The notes under the pieces: generated by a model
What the model was told of the DNA's origin: nothing
The model's input: the letters and a program-made list of their open reading frames with translations, nothing else
Databases searched by the model: none
Translations under genes and position numbers: made by a program
Source of the DNA: Tessaracoccus sp. MC1679
Lineage (GTDB): Bacteria > Actinomycetota > Actinomycetes > Propionibacteriales > Propionibacteriaceae
Direction: 5' to 3'
Length of the DNA stretch: 64,000 bases
Assembly: GCF_014164775.1 (NCBI RefSeq)
Contig: NZ_JACJGB010000003.1
Coordinates: forward strand, 124,001-188,000
Shown here: one piece after another, positions 54,160 through 64,000 of the stretch
How the letters are laid out: every line of letters begins with the position of its first letter
Numbering within the stretch: the first letter of the stretch is position 1

Positions 54160-56748
54160 TCACCCCTCGGCGCGGCTCCTGGCCTGCGCGCGCAGCGCAC
54201 GCTTGGCCTCGTCCAGCCGCTCGGTGACGGCGCGTCGCACCTGTTCGCTCGGCTCGTTGTCCACCAGCCACGCGTCGACGGTGGCCACCAGCCCTTCGTC
54301 CACCAGGGGCGTCGGGAACAACCAGCGCAGTGCGGTGCCGATGGTGGCGTACCCGCGATCCGCCCAGGTGCCCTCGCGGCGCGAGATCTTTCCCAACAGG
54401 TCCAGGTACGCGGCCGGGTAGGGCTCAAGCACGTCGTCCTGGCCGTACCGCCAGAAGCCCATGCACAGCGCGCGGTGGGTCTCGTTCGGGATGGAGGGGT
54501 CGTCGGTGGCGCGCGTCCACGCCTCCATCTTCGCCTCGACGGTGGGCAGCGACGCGCCCGCCCCGGCGGCTTGTTCGGCGCCCGCGGAGGTCTTGTCCCG
54601 CTCGAGCTCGGCCGCGATCTCGTCCTCGCCGATGGCGCCCAGCTTGGCCAGCGCCGAGGTGATCGCCCACCGCATGGCCGTGTCGATCGCCAGCCCCTCA
54701 GGCACCTCCTCGTCGACGAGCCAGCCCTTGAGCAGCGCCACCCCGGCGTCGGCCCGGATGCTGGCGATGAGCGCCTTGGCGATGAGCACCTGCTCGTCGG
54801 AAGCGGCCGGCGCACCCTTGAGGAGCCGTGCCAGGCCGGCCACCAGCTTCACGTTGGCCTCGTCGCGCAGCTCGGGCGCCGTGAACGACAGCGACGCGGT
54901 GACGGCCTGGCCGAGCAGGGTGGAGACCGCGGCCATGTCGTGTTCGCTGGGGAGCCCCGCCAGCACCAACTGGACGTAATCCTGGGGGCGTAGCTCCGCG
55001 TCGCGGGTCATCTCCCAGAACGAGGTGAAGGCGACGGCTCTGGCCAAGGGGTCCGCCAGATCGCCGATGTGCTCCACCAGCGTGGCCGCGGACGCCTCAT
55101 CGAGACGCACCTTCGCGTAGGTGAGGTCTCCGTCGTTGAGGAGGACGACGTCGCCCCTCTCCACGCCGACGAGCTCAGGCAGCTCGGTGCGCTCCCCGGA
55201 GATGTCCACCTCGGCGTAGTGGCTCCTGGTGAGGGCGCCGTCGGCCAGGGAATACAGCCCGACGCCCAGCCGGTGCGTGCGGAGCGTGGGCCACCCGGGG
55301 TGCGCGCTCTGAGTCACCGCGAAGCGCGTGAAGCGGCCCTCGTCGTCCACGTCGAAGTCCGCGGCCAGGGTGTTGACCCCCGAGGTCTCTAGCCACTGCG
55401 CCGAGAACCAGGAGAGGTCCCGGCCAGAGGCCTCCTCCAGCTCGTCGAGCAGGTCCGAGAGCTCGGTGTTGCCGTACGCGTGCTTGCGGAAGTACTGCGT
55501 GACGCCAGCGAGGAACGCGTCGCTGCCCACCAGCGAGACCAGCAGCTTGAGCACGGAGGCGCCCTTGGCGTAGGTGATGCCGTCGAAGTTCTGCTCCACC
55601 TTCTCCAGGTCCGACATGTCCGCCGCGATCGGGTGCGTGGTGGACAGCTGGTCCTGCAGGTAGGCCCACGCCTTGCGCTCGTTGCTGAAGGAGGCCCACG
55701 GGTCGGCGCCGGTGCCGAAGGCTTCGGCGATCTCCGCGTTGGCGAAGTGGGAGGCCCACTCGGCGAACGACTCGTTGAGCCACAGGTCGTCCCACCACCG
55801 CATGGTGACCAGATCGCCGAACCACATGTGGGCCAGCTCGTGGAGGATGGTGTTGTCGCGGGCGTCGAGCTCGCGGCTGGTCACGCGGGAGCGGAACAGG
55901 TACTCGTCTCGGAACGTGACGCAGCCCGCGTTCTCCATGGCGCCGGCGTTGAACTCCGGCACGAAGATCTGGTCGTAGGTGCCGAACGGGTATGCCACGC
56001 CGAAGGCGGTCTCGAACACTTCGAACCCGCGCTGCGTGGTGGTGAGGATCCTGTCGAAGTCCAGGTACTGGGCCAGGGACTGACGGCAGGCCACCGAGGC
56101 CGGCACCTCGCCGGCGGCGGAGGCGATCACGCCGCGCTGGACGTGGAAGTCTCCGGCCACGAGGGCGGTGATGTAGGTGGAGATCCGCGGGGTCGCGTCG
56201 TGCTCGAAGCGGCCGAAGCCGTCGCCGATGTCCGAGGGCGCGACGCTCGGGGCGTTGGTGAACACCAGCCACTCGACGGGGGCGAGCACGGTGAGCTGGA
56301 AGGTTGCCTTCTGATCCGGCTGCTCGGCGGTGGCGTACATGCGCCGCGCATCCGCTGCCTCGAACTGCGTGTAGAGGTAGGTGCGACCGTCGGCCGGGTC
56401 GATGAAGCGGTGGAGGCCCTCGCCAGAATTGGAGTAGCGGCACACCGCGAGGACGACCACCTCGTGGGGCCCCTCGTCGAGGTGCGGCAGCGGGAGGCGG
56501 TAGCCGTCGTAGCCGGAGGTGTCGAGCGGCTCGCCGTCGACCGTGGCCTCACGCACCTCGTCGGCGATCAGGTCCAGGTGGGTCTGTCCGCCGTGCCCGG
56601 TGAGGGCCAGCGACGTCGTCGAGACGAATTGACGCTCGGGGTCGGCGACGTCGCGCCCGGTGAGGTCCACCGTGACCCGGTAGGCCTCCGTCGAGATGAT
56701 GCGCGACCGCTCCGACGCCTCGTCGCGGGTGATGTTCGCCGTACCCAT
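54160..56748 (-). CDS. pepN: Aminopeptidase N (M1 family)
   Basis: 862 aa. Exopeptidase motif GAMENAG, zinc site HELAHMWFGD at about 303-312 with the third ligand in NESFAEW, then a long helical ERAP1-like C-terminal domain. Removes N-terminal residues from peptides in the cytosol; length and motifs fit actinobacterial PepN. The start at 56748 (MGTANITRDEA) is chosen for GAGGAGG 5 nt upstream; in-frame ATGs at 56766 and 56802 extend it but lack such a site. Divergent from ligA. Confidence 0.95.
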   Translation of the reverse strand: MGTANITRDEASERSRIISTEAYRVTVDLTGRDVADPERQFVSTTSLALTGHGGQTHLDLIADEVREATVDGEPLDTSGYDGYRLPLPHLDEGPHEVVVLAVCRYSNSGEGLHRFIDPADGRTYLYTQFEAADARRMYATAEQPDQKATFQLTVLAPVEWLVFTNAPSVAPSDIGDGFGRFEHDATPRISTYITALVAGDFHVQRGVIASAAGEVPASVACRQSLAQYLDFDRILTTTQRGFEVFETAFGVAYPFGTYDQIFVPEFNAGAMENAGCVTFRDEYLFRSRVTSRELDARDNTILHELAHMWFGDLVTMRWWDDLWLNESFAEWASHFANAEIAEAFGTGADPWASFSNERKAWAYLQDQLSTTHPIAADMSDLEKVEQNFDGITYAKGASVLKLLVSLVGSDAFLAGVTQYFRKHAYGNTELSDLLDELEEASGRDLSWFSAQWLETSGVNTLAADFDVDDEGRFTRFAVTQSAHPGWPTLRTHRLGVGLYSLADGALTRSHYAEVDISGERTELPELVGVERGDVVLLNDGDLTYAKVRLDEASAATLVEHIGDLADPLARAVAFTSFWEMTRDAELRPQDYVQLVLAGLPSEHDMAAVSTLLGQAVTASLSFTAPELRDEANVKLVAGLARLLKGAPAASDEQVLIAKALIASIRADAGVALLKGWLVDEEVPEGLAIDTAMRWAITSALAKLGAIGEDEIAAELERDKTSAGAEQAAGAGASLPTVEAKMEAWTRATDDPSIPNETHRALCMGFWRYGQDDVLEPYPAAYLDLLGKISRREGTWADRGYATIGTALRWLFPTPLVDEGLVATVDAWLVDNEPSEQVRRAVTERLDEAKRALRAQARSRAEG

Positions 56749-56866
56749 CTGGGCCTCCTCGTTCATGGTTACGACGCCCAGCCGTGGCGGGACGCCTCTC
56801 ACTGGACCCCATTCTGATGGTCATTCGCCCTGTGGCGTGGGATTTGGGTGGTCGAATCGCCCGTGA

Positions 56867-58978
<2,112 letters not shown>

Positions 58979-58985
58979 TTGCCCC

Positions 58986-59432
58986 ATGCGAGTCCACATT
59001 GCCACTGACCATGCAGCGTTCGAACTGAAGAACTACCTCGTCGAACGGCTGCGGGAGGACGGCCACGACGTCGTCGACCACGGCGCGCACACCTATGAGG
59101 CGCTCGACGACTACCCGCCGCTGATCATCCCCTGTGCCGAGGCGGTGGCGGCCGAGCCGGGCTCACTGGGCATCGTGCTGGGCGGATCCGGCAACGGGGA
59201 GCAGATCGCCGCGAACAAGGTGACGGGGATCCGGGCGGCGCTTGCCAACAACGTCGAGCTGGCACGCCTGACCCGCGAGCACAACGACGCCAACATCATC
59301 GCCCTGGGCGGACGGATGCAGAGCCTGGAGGCGGGCTACGAGATCGTTGCCACGTTCCTGGCCACGCCGTTCAGCGGCGATGAGCGACACCAGCGTCGGA
59401 TCGATCAGCTGTCGGCGTACGAGGCACGCTGA
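58986..59432 (+). CDS. rpiB: Ribose-5-phosphate isomerase B
   Basis: 148 aa. MRVHIATDHAAFELKNYL, catalytic region GIVLGGSGNGEQIAANKV and HNDANIIALGGR. The active-site base is Glu in GNGE, the Glu-type seen in Mycobacterium tuberculosis RpiB, not the Cys of E. coli. Interconverts ribose-5-phosphate and ribulose-5-phosphate. ATG 58986 is 7 nt after ligA. Confidence 0.95.
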   Translation: MRVHIATDHAAFELKNYLVERLREDGHDVVDHGAHTYEALDDYPPLIIPCAEAVAAEPGSLGIVLGGSGNGEQIAANKVTGIRAALANNVELARLTREHNDANIIALGGRMQSLEAGYEIVATFLATPFSGDERHQRRIDQLSAYEAR

Positions 59433-59447
59433 CCCGCTCTAGGGGCC

Positions 59448-59594
59448 TCACTTGGGGTTCGGGGCGCTCCGGGTTTGGGTCTCGCCGCGCGGGCGCTTCG
59501 GCGGCGGGAGCAGACGGGCACGCAGGGCGCGGTGGTGATCCACCAGGCCCGAGATGCCGTCGCGGCCGAACTCGCGGCGCTGTTCCTCGCTCAT
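59448..59594 (-). CDS. Hidden 48-aa ORF
   Basis: Met-start at 59594, 49 codons including stop. Begins MSEEQRREFGRDGISGL and continues VDHHRALRARLLPPPKRPR with a Ser/Thr/Pro tail. TAGCAT (59601-59606) sits 6 nt before the ATG, so a leaderless promoter supports it. Likely cytosolic and basic; no family recognised. It faces rpiB convergently, 15 nt apart. Confidence 0.65.
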   Translation of the reverse strand: MSEEQRREFGRDGISGLVDHHRALRARLLPPPKRPRGETQTRSAPNPK

Positions 59595-59600
59595 GTGCAC

Positions 59601-59620
59601 ATGCTACGCCCGGCTAGGCT
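59601..59620. promoter_or_regulatory. Back-to-back -10 boxes for the 48-aa ORF and nei
   Basis: Minus-strand TAGCAT (59601-59606) and plus-strand TAGGCT (59615-59620), 8 bp apart. The two ATGs are 32 bp apart, so the polymerases would collide or compete. Confidence 0.6.
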
Positions 59621-59626
59621 GGGCCG

Positions 59627-60445
59627 ATGCCCGAGGGACACGTCATCCACCGCCTCGCCCACGCGCTGACCGACACCTTCGGCGGCCGGCCGGTCAACGT
59701 CACCTCGCCCCAGGGACGATTCGACGCGGCCCCGCTCGACGGCGCGGAGATCGAGCGAGGCGAGGCGGTGGGCAAGCACCTGTTCATCGACTTCGCCACC
59801 GGCGACGTCGTCCACATCCACCTGGGCCTGATCGGCAAGCTGACCCTCGAGCCGCTCGCGCCCCCGCGCGGCCAGGTCCGGCTCCGGATCGACGACGGCG
59901 TCACCGCGGCCGATCTCCGCGGCCCCCAATGGTGCCGGACCCTCACCCCGGCCGAGCGGGACGCGGTGGTCGAGGCCAGCGGGCCGGACCCGCTGCGCGT
60001 GGACGCGGATCCGGCCAAGGGCTACGAGCGGCTGCGGCGCTCGGGCAAGTCCATCGCCGCGCTGCTGATGGACCAGCGGGTGGCGGCCGGCGTGGGCAAC
60101 ATCTTCCGCGCCGAGGTGCTGTACCGGCACCGGCTGAACCCCACGGTGCCCGGAAACCGCATCGACGAGCGCACGTGGAGCGCGCTCTGGGACGACCTCG
60201 TGGGGTTGATGGGCTACGCCGTGCAGCAGGGGCGCATCGACACGGTGCGCGACGAGCACGGGCCGCAGGCGCAGGGCCGCGACCCACGCGTCGACAGGCA
60301 CGGCGGCGAGGTCTACGTGTACCGCCGCGCCGGTCAGCCCTGCCTGGTCTGCGGTACCGAGATCCGCACCGCCGTGCTCGAGGGCCGAAATCTCTACTGG
60401 TGCTCTCGCTGTCAACGCCGACGAAGGGCTCCCGCTGCGCACTAG
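59627..60445 (+). CDS. nei: Fpg/Nei family DNA glycosylase (endonuclease VIII type)
   Basis: 272 aa. The catalytic Pro-Glu in MPEGHVIHRL, Lys in GKHLFIDF, helix-two-turn-helix VGNIFRAEVLY, and a compact zinc finger CLVCG...WCSRCQ. Unlike the 30988-31833 paralog it has no insertion in the finger. Removes oxidised bases with AP lyase activity. Leaderless start; its stop shares bases with the next gene's -10 box. Confidence 0.93.
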   Translation: MPEGHVIHRLAHALTDTFGGRPVNVTSPQGRFDAAPLDGAEIERGEAVGKHLFIDFATGDVVHIHLGLIGKLTLEPLAPPRGQVRLRIDDGVTAADLRGPQWCRTLTPAERDAVVEASGPDPLRVDADPAKGYERLRRSGKSIAALLMDQRVAAGVGNIFRAEVLYRHRLNPTVPGNRIDERTWSALWDDLVGLMGYAVQQGRIDTVRDEHGPQAQGRDPRVDRHGGEVYVYRRAGQPCLVCGTEIRTAVLEGRNLYWCSRCQRRRRAPAAH

Positions 60446-60448
60446 TCT
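60443..60448 (+). promoter_or_regulatory. -10 box for the HAD gene
   Basis: TAGTCT; its first three bases are the nei stop codon. The ATG follows 6 nt later. Confidence 0.5.
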
Positions 60449-60454
60449 CAGACG

Positions 60455-61171
60455 ATGGACTGGAGCGCATACGCGGCCGTGCTGTTCGACCTCGACGGGG
60501 TCATCACCCCCACCGCACAGGTCCACATGCAGGCTTGGGATGAGATGTTCAACGGCTTCCTCGCGGAGATCCCCGGGCAGGCCCCCTACACCGAGTTGGA
60601 CTACTTCAACTACGTCGACGGGAAGCCGCGCTACGACGGCGTCCGCGACCTCCTCGCCTCGCGCGGCCTCACCATCCCGGAAGGCAGCCCCGACGACGAT
60701 CCCGCCCTGACCACGGTGTGCGGACTCGGAAACCGCAAGAACGACACGGTGACCGCGGTCATCGAACGCGACGGCGTGGCCGCCTACCCCGGCGCGGTCC
60801 GGCTGATCGAGGAGCTGGCAGCCAGCCACCACAGGCTGGCGGTCGTCTCGTCGTCGAAGAACGCTCACCTGGTACTCACCGCCTCAGGCCTGCTGAAGTA
60901 CTTCCCGGTCATCGTCGACGGCAACCTCGCCCACGACGAATCGCTGCCGGGGAAGCCGGCGCCGGACACCTTCATCCGCGCCGCCGCACTACTCGGCGCC
61001 CTGGCCAGCGAATCTGTGGTGATCGAGGACGCGATCTCGGGTGTCGCGGCGGGCGCGGCCGGCCACTTCGGGCTGGTGATCGGGGTCGATCGCGGTGTGG
61101 GCGAAGAAGCCCTGCTGGCTGCCGGGGCGCACCTCGTCGTGACCGACCTCGGAAGCCTGGTGTCGCGATGA
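60455..61171 (+). CDS. HAD superfamily hydrolase, beta-phosphoglucomutase-like
   Basis: 238 aa. Motif I FDLDGVIT with Asp12 and Asp14, a helical cap (about 20-95), VVSSSKNAH motif II, GKPAPDTF and motif IV IEDAISGV. The GH65 phosphorylase is encoded next with a 4-nt overlap, and this pairing commonly means a beta-phosphoglucomutase feeding glucose-1-phosphate to glycolysis, or a sugar phosphatase. Start leaderless. Confidence 0.9.
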   Translation: MDWSAYAAVLFDLDGVITPTAQVHMQAWDEMFNGFLAEIPGQAPYTELDYFNYVDGKPRYDGVRDLLASRGLTIPEGSPDDDPALTTVCGLGNRKNDTVTAVIERDGVAAYPGAVRLIEELAASHHRLAVVSSSKNAHLVLTASGLLKYFPVIVDGNLAHDESLPGKPAPDTFIRAAALLGALASESVVIEDAISGVAAGAAGHFGLVIGVDRGVGEEALLAAGAHLVVTDLGSLVSR

Positions 61172-63672
61172 TCCGCGAGATCGCGGCCGACCCGCTCAAC
61201 CGGATGCGGTTCCCGATCGACGAGTGGCGGCTGGTTGAGGTGGAGCCGGACACCGCCGACGTCGGCGTCACCGAGACACTGTTCGCCGTCGGCAATGGCT
61301 ACCTGGGGATGCGCGGCAACCCCGAGGAGGGCCGCCCCAGCTACGCCCACGGGACCTTCATCAACGGGTTCCACGAGACGTGGCCGATCAAGCACGCCGA
61401 GGAGGCGTTCGGGTTCGCGCACACCGGCCAGACCATCATCAACGTGCCGGACGCGAAGCTGATGAAGATCTACGTCGACGACGAACCGCTAGTGCTGTCC
61501 GTGGCGGACCTCGACGACTACGAGCGTTCCCTGGACTTCCGCAGCGGACGGCTCACCCGGACGCTCATCTGGCGCACCCCCGCCGGTAAGCGCGTGCGGG
61601 TCCGCAGCTCGCGCATGGTCTCGTTCACGGACCGGCATCTGGCCCTCATGGAGATCGAGGTGACCGTGCTGTCGGGTGGCGGCGCCCCCGTCGTGGTCAC
61701 CTCGCTCATTGTCAACAGGCAGGACGGCTACACCGACTACCGCCGTCCGGACGCGGGCGGCGAATCCTGGGATCCGCGGCGCTCCTCGTCGATCAACGGG
61801 CGCGTGCTGCAGCCCGAACTGCACTGGTACCGGGGGCAGCGCATGTTGTTGGCCTACCAGACCAGCCGCTCCGGGATGACCATCGCGGTGGGGGCCGATC
61901 ATTACGTCGACACGGAGAACCCGGTGGAGATCTTGTCGTCGACGGAGGACGACGTCGGCAAGCAGGTGTTCCGCGTGGAGGCCGCCGAGGGGGTCCCGGT
62001 GCGGGTGCGCAAGGCGGTGGCGTACCAGACATCGCGGGGGGTGCCCTGTGCCGAGCTCTCCGACCGCTGCCGGCGGACGCTGGACCGGGTGCGCGACAAC
62101 GGTTTCGAGCACTACTACGACAGGCAACGGCAGTGGCTCGACAAGTTCTGGCTCGATGCCGACGTCGAGGTGGAGGGCCAGCCGCACATCCAGCAGGCCG
62201 TGCGGTGGTGCCTGTTCCAGCTGGCCCAGGCCACGGCGCGCAGCGACCAGCAGGGGATCGCGGCGAAGGGAGTCACCGGCTCCGGGTACGAGGGGCACTA
62301 CTTCTGGGACACGGAGATCTACCTGGTCCCCTTCCTCATCTACACCGCGCCCGGCGTGGCGCGCAACGCGCTGAGGTTCCGGGTCAATCTGCTGCCCCAG
62401 GCCAGGGAGCGGGCCGCGGTGATGTCACAACGTGGCGCCCTCTACCCCTGGCGCACGATCAACGGCGAGGAGGCCTCCGCCTACTACGCGGCAGGCACGG
62501 CGCAGTACCACATCGATGCGGATGTGGCCTTCGCCTTCTCGAAGTACCGCGACCTCACCGGCGACACCGAGTTCATGTACCGCGACGGCGCCGCCGTGAT
62601 GGTGGAGACGGCCCGGCTCTGGGCGGACCTCGGCTTCTGGAGGGCGGAGTCCGACGGCACTCAGCGGTTCCACATCCACGGCGTGACCGGGCCCGACGAG
62701 TACACGGCGGTGGTCAACAACAACATGTTCACCAACGTCATGGCCCGGGCGAATCTCCGCTCGGCCGCCGCCCTGATGCGGGAGATGCGCGCGACCGACG
62801 ACCACGCGTACCGCCGCGTCGCGGCCGCCCTTCGGCTGGACCCAGCCGAGATCGACGAGTGGGAGGCCTGCGCCGACGGGATGGTCGTGCCGTTCGACGA
62901 GACCTTCGGCATCCACCCCCAGGACGACAAGTTCCTCTCCTCAGAGCTGTGGGACCTGCCGAACACACCCGAGGACAAGCGACCGCTGCTGCTCAACTAC
63001 CACCCGCTGGTCATCTACCGCTTCCAGGTCCTCAAGCAGGCCGACGTGGTGCTCGCGCTCTTCCTTCAGGGCGACGAGTTCACCTCGGAGGAGAAGCGTG
63101 CGGACTTCGAGTACTACGACCCCATCACCACGGGAGACTCCACACTCTCGGGGGTGGTGCAGTCCGTGATGGCGGCCGAGGTGGGATACCAGGACATGGC
63201 CATGCAGTACTTCCTCTCGGGCCTGTACGTGGACCTGGCGGACCTTCACTCCAACGCCCGGGACGGGGCGCACATCGCCTCCACCGGCGGGGTGTGGAAC
63301 GCGCTGGTCTACGGGTTCGGGGGGCTGCGTGACCACCACGGCCGGATCTCGTTCGACCCACGGCTCCCGGCGGGGTGGGCGGCCCTCACGTTCCCACTGA
63401 GGATCCGCGGCTCCCGGCTCCGGGTCCGCTTGAGTGCGCAGGCGATCTCATTCGAGGTGGAGGAGGGCGGCGCGGTCGATCTCACCGTCCGCGGGGCGGC
63501 CGTGACGGTGCAGCCCGGTTCGCCGGTCACCGTCGTGCTGGAGGATCAGGGTACGCGGCTACCCTCTATGGAGGGCAGCCCCCTCGTCCTCGGAGAGAAC
63601 CGCGAGGACGGGTCTGTGGTCCGCGCGATTGTGCCCGAGTCGCATCCCCAGGAAGTGACGAGTTCTGACTGA
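61168..63672 (+). CDS. GH65 glycoside hydrolase (disaccharide phosphorylase)
   Basis: 834 aa. An N-terminal beta-sandwich (about 20-290), then the alpha/alpha barrel with YFWDTEIYLVPF and the catalytic Glu511 in GVTGPDEYT, and a C-terminal jelly roll (about 770 onward). The family includes maltose, trehalose and kojibiose phosphorylases releasing beta-glucose-1-phosphate, matching the adjacent HAD enzyme. The last 50 residues (about 785-834) are low in conservation and may be a flexible tail. Substrate not determinable. Confidence 0.93.
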   Translation: MIREIAADPLNRMRFPIDEWRLVEVEPDTADVGVTETLFAVGNGYLGMRGNPEEGRPSYAHGTFINGFHETWPIKHAEEAFGFAHTGQTIINVPDAKLMKIYVDDEPLVLSVADLDDYERSLDFRSGRLTRTLIWRTPAGKRVRVRSSRMVSFTDRHLALMEIEVTVLSGGGAPVVVTSLIVNRQDGYTDYRRPDAGGESWDPRRSSSINGRVLQPELHWYRGQRMLLAYQTSRSGMTIAVGADHYVDTENPVEILSSTEDDVGKQVFRVEAAEGVPVRVRKAVAYQTSRGVPCAELSDRCRRTLDRVRDNGFEHYYDRQRQWLDKFWLDADVEVEGQPHIQQAVRWCLFQLAQATARSDQQGIAAKGVTGSGYEGHYFWDTEIYLVPFLIYTAPGVARNALRFRVNLLPQARERAAVMSQRGALYPWRTINGEEASAYYAAGTAQYHIDADVAFAFSKYRDLTGDTEFMYRDGAAVMVETARLWADLGFWRAESDGTQRFHIHGVTGPDEYTAVVNNNMFTNVMARANLRSAAALMREMRATDDHAYRRVAAALRLDPAEIDEWEACADGMVVPFDETFGIHPQDDKFLSSELWDLPNTPEDKRPLLLNYHPLVIYRFQVLKQADVVLALFLQGDEFTSEEKRADFEYYDPITTGDSTLSGVVQSVMAAEVGYQDMAMQYFLSGLYVDLADLHSNARDGAHIASTGGVWNALVYGFGGLRDHHGRISFDPRLPAGWAALTFPLRIRGSRLRVRLSAQAISFEVEEGGAVDLTVRGAAVTVQPGSPVTVVLEDQGTRLPSMEGSPLVLGENREDGSVVRAIVPESHPQEVTSSD

Positions 63673-64000
63673 TGACTGCTGAAGTGACCGGCGCTGTGCG
63701 CGAGGCGTTCGAGTCGCGCACCACCGCCCGCGGATTCGAACTGCTCGGCGAGGGCAGGCTGACACGCCTCGCCGTCGAATTCCAGGATGGTTGGGGCCAC
63801 CCGCGCCCGGCCGCGGACGCGGTGGGAGTCGACGTCGAGCATGAGGCCGGCGTGGCCGCCACTGTGCGGGTGCGTTCCGGGCAGCGGATGCGCCTCGAAG
63901 TCTCGCTGGAGTCCCAGTCCCAGGACGTGGTGACGGTGCCCGGCCCCCTCCTGCGCGTCGAGGGACTCCTCGAGCCAATCTCCTGGCTGGCCGGTGCGTC
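63672..64000 (+). CDS. Unknown protein, 3' end cut by window edge
   Basis: ATG 63672 shares its A with the GH65 stop (TGATG). 109 codons are visible without stop. The sequence alternates beta-type stretches (RLAVEFQDGWGHPRP, GVDVEHEAGVAATVRVR) and could be the start of a beta domain of a larger enzyme in the same sugar operon. No family recognised. Confidence 0.65.
   Translation, partial: MTAEVTGAVREAFESRTTARGFELLGEGRLTRLAVEFQDGWGHPRPAADAVGVDVEHEAGVAATVRVRSGQRMRLEVSLESQSQDVVTVPGPLLRVEGLLEPISWLAGA

Overview
The window is high-GC DNA with short gaps, frequent 4-bp ATGA/GTGA overlaps, many GTG starts and many start codons placed 6-9 nt after a TAnnnT box (leaderless mRNAs). This is typical of Actinobacteria. 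A Mycobacterium-like lhr-nei2 pair, a PAC2 protein, a Glu-type RpiB, a SigE-family ECF factor and a DUF222-HNH gene fit that, and the gene content suggests Propionibacteriaceae (Tessaracoccus-like). That family name is inference, not a measured placement.

Layout. 1-5 kb: a cut-off gene, a stress-type SDR dehydrogenase behind a SigB/SigF-like promoter, a macro-domain fusion protein, and an ABC-2 exporter with two paralogous permeases. 5-6.5 kb: tRNA-His, oligoribonuclease, tRNA-Arg and a 2H phosphoesterase. 6.5-13 kb: PrsW-type membrane protease, two dynamin-like GTPases and EttA. 13-15 kb: a YtrA-type GntR regulator with its own ABC exporter. 15-19.9 kb: ECF sigma factor with a membrane partner, then MarR and a large FAD/Fe-S dehydrogenase. 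20-22.7 kb: acyl-CoA synthetase and double-hotdog thioesterase. 22.7-31 kb: an arabinose/arabinan locus (araA, AraR-like LacI regulator, GH43 lipoprotein, two GH51 arabinofuranosidases, second LacI regulator). 31-37.4 kb: nei2, lhr and a DUF559-like gene. 37.5-41.8 kb: gnd, VOC protein, GH32 and aldo/keto reductase. 41.9-50 kb: a type I restriction-modification locus whose hsdMS and hsdR parts are separated by repeats and a DUF222-HNH gene. 50-54 kb: PAC2, pyrR-pyrB-pyrC and a small membrane protein. 54-64 kb: pepN, ligA, rpiB, a hidden 48-aa ORF, nei, and a HAD phosphatase-GH65 phosphorylase operon running into a gene cut by the window end.

How the parts work together. A secreted GH43 lipoprotein should cut arabinan outside the cell. 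Two signal-less GH51 enzymes release arabinose inside, and AraA isomerises it. Two LacI regulators with different palindromes control the two halves. No araB, araD or transporter is present here. GH65 phosphorylase plus a beta-phosphoglucomutase-like HAD enzyme forms a disaccharide phosphorolysis module. PyrR, PyrB and PyrC form an overlapping pyrimidine operon whose predicted leader is too short for an attenuator.

The items most worth checking are the interrupted hsd locus with its inverted repeats, the PrsW/twin-GTPase module with its shared non-standard G3 motif, two overlapping leader mini-ORFs, the back-to-back leaderless promoters near 59.6 kb, and the SigB-like promoter in front of the SDR. 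Nothing seen here is a clearly new system. No CRISPR array, rRNA, complete prophage or transposase gene was seen.
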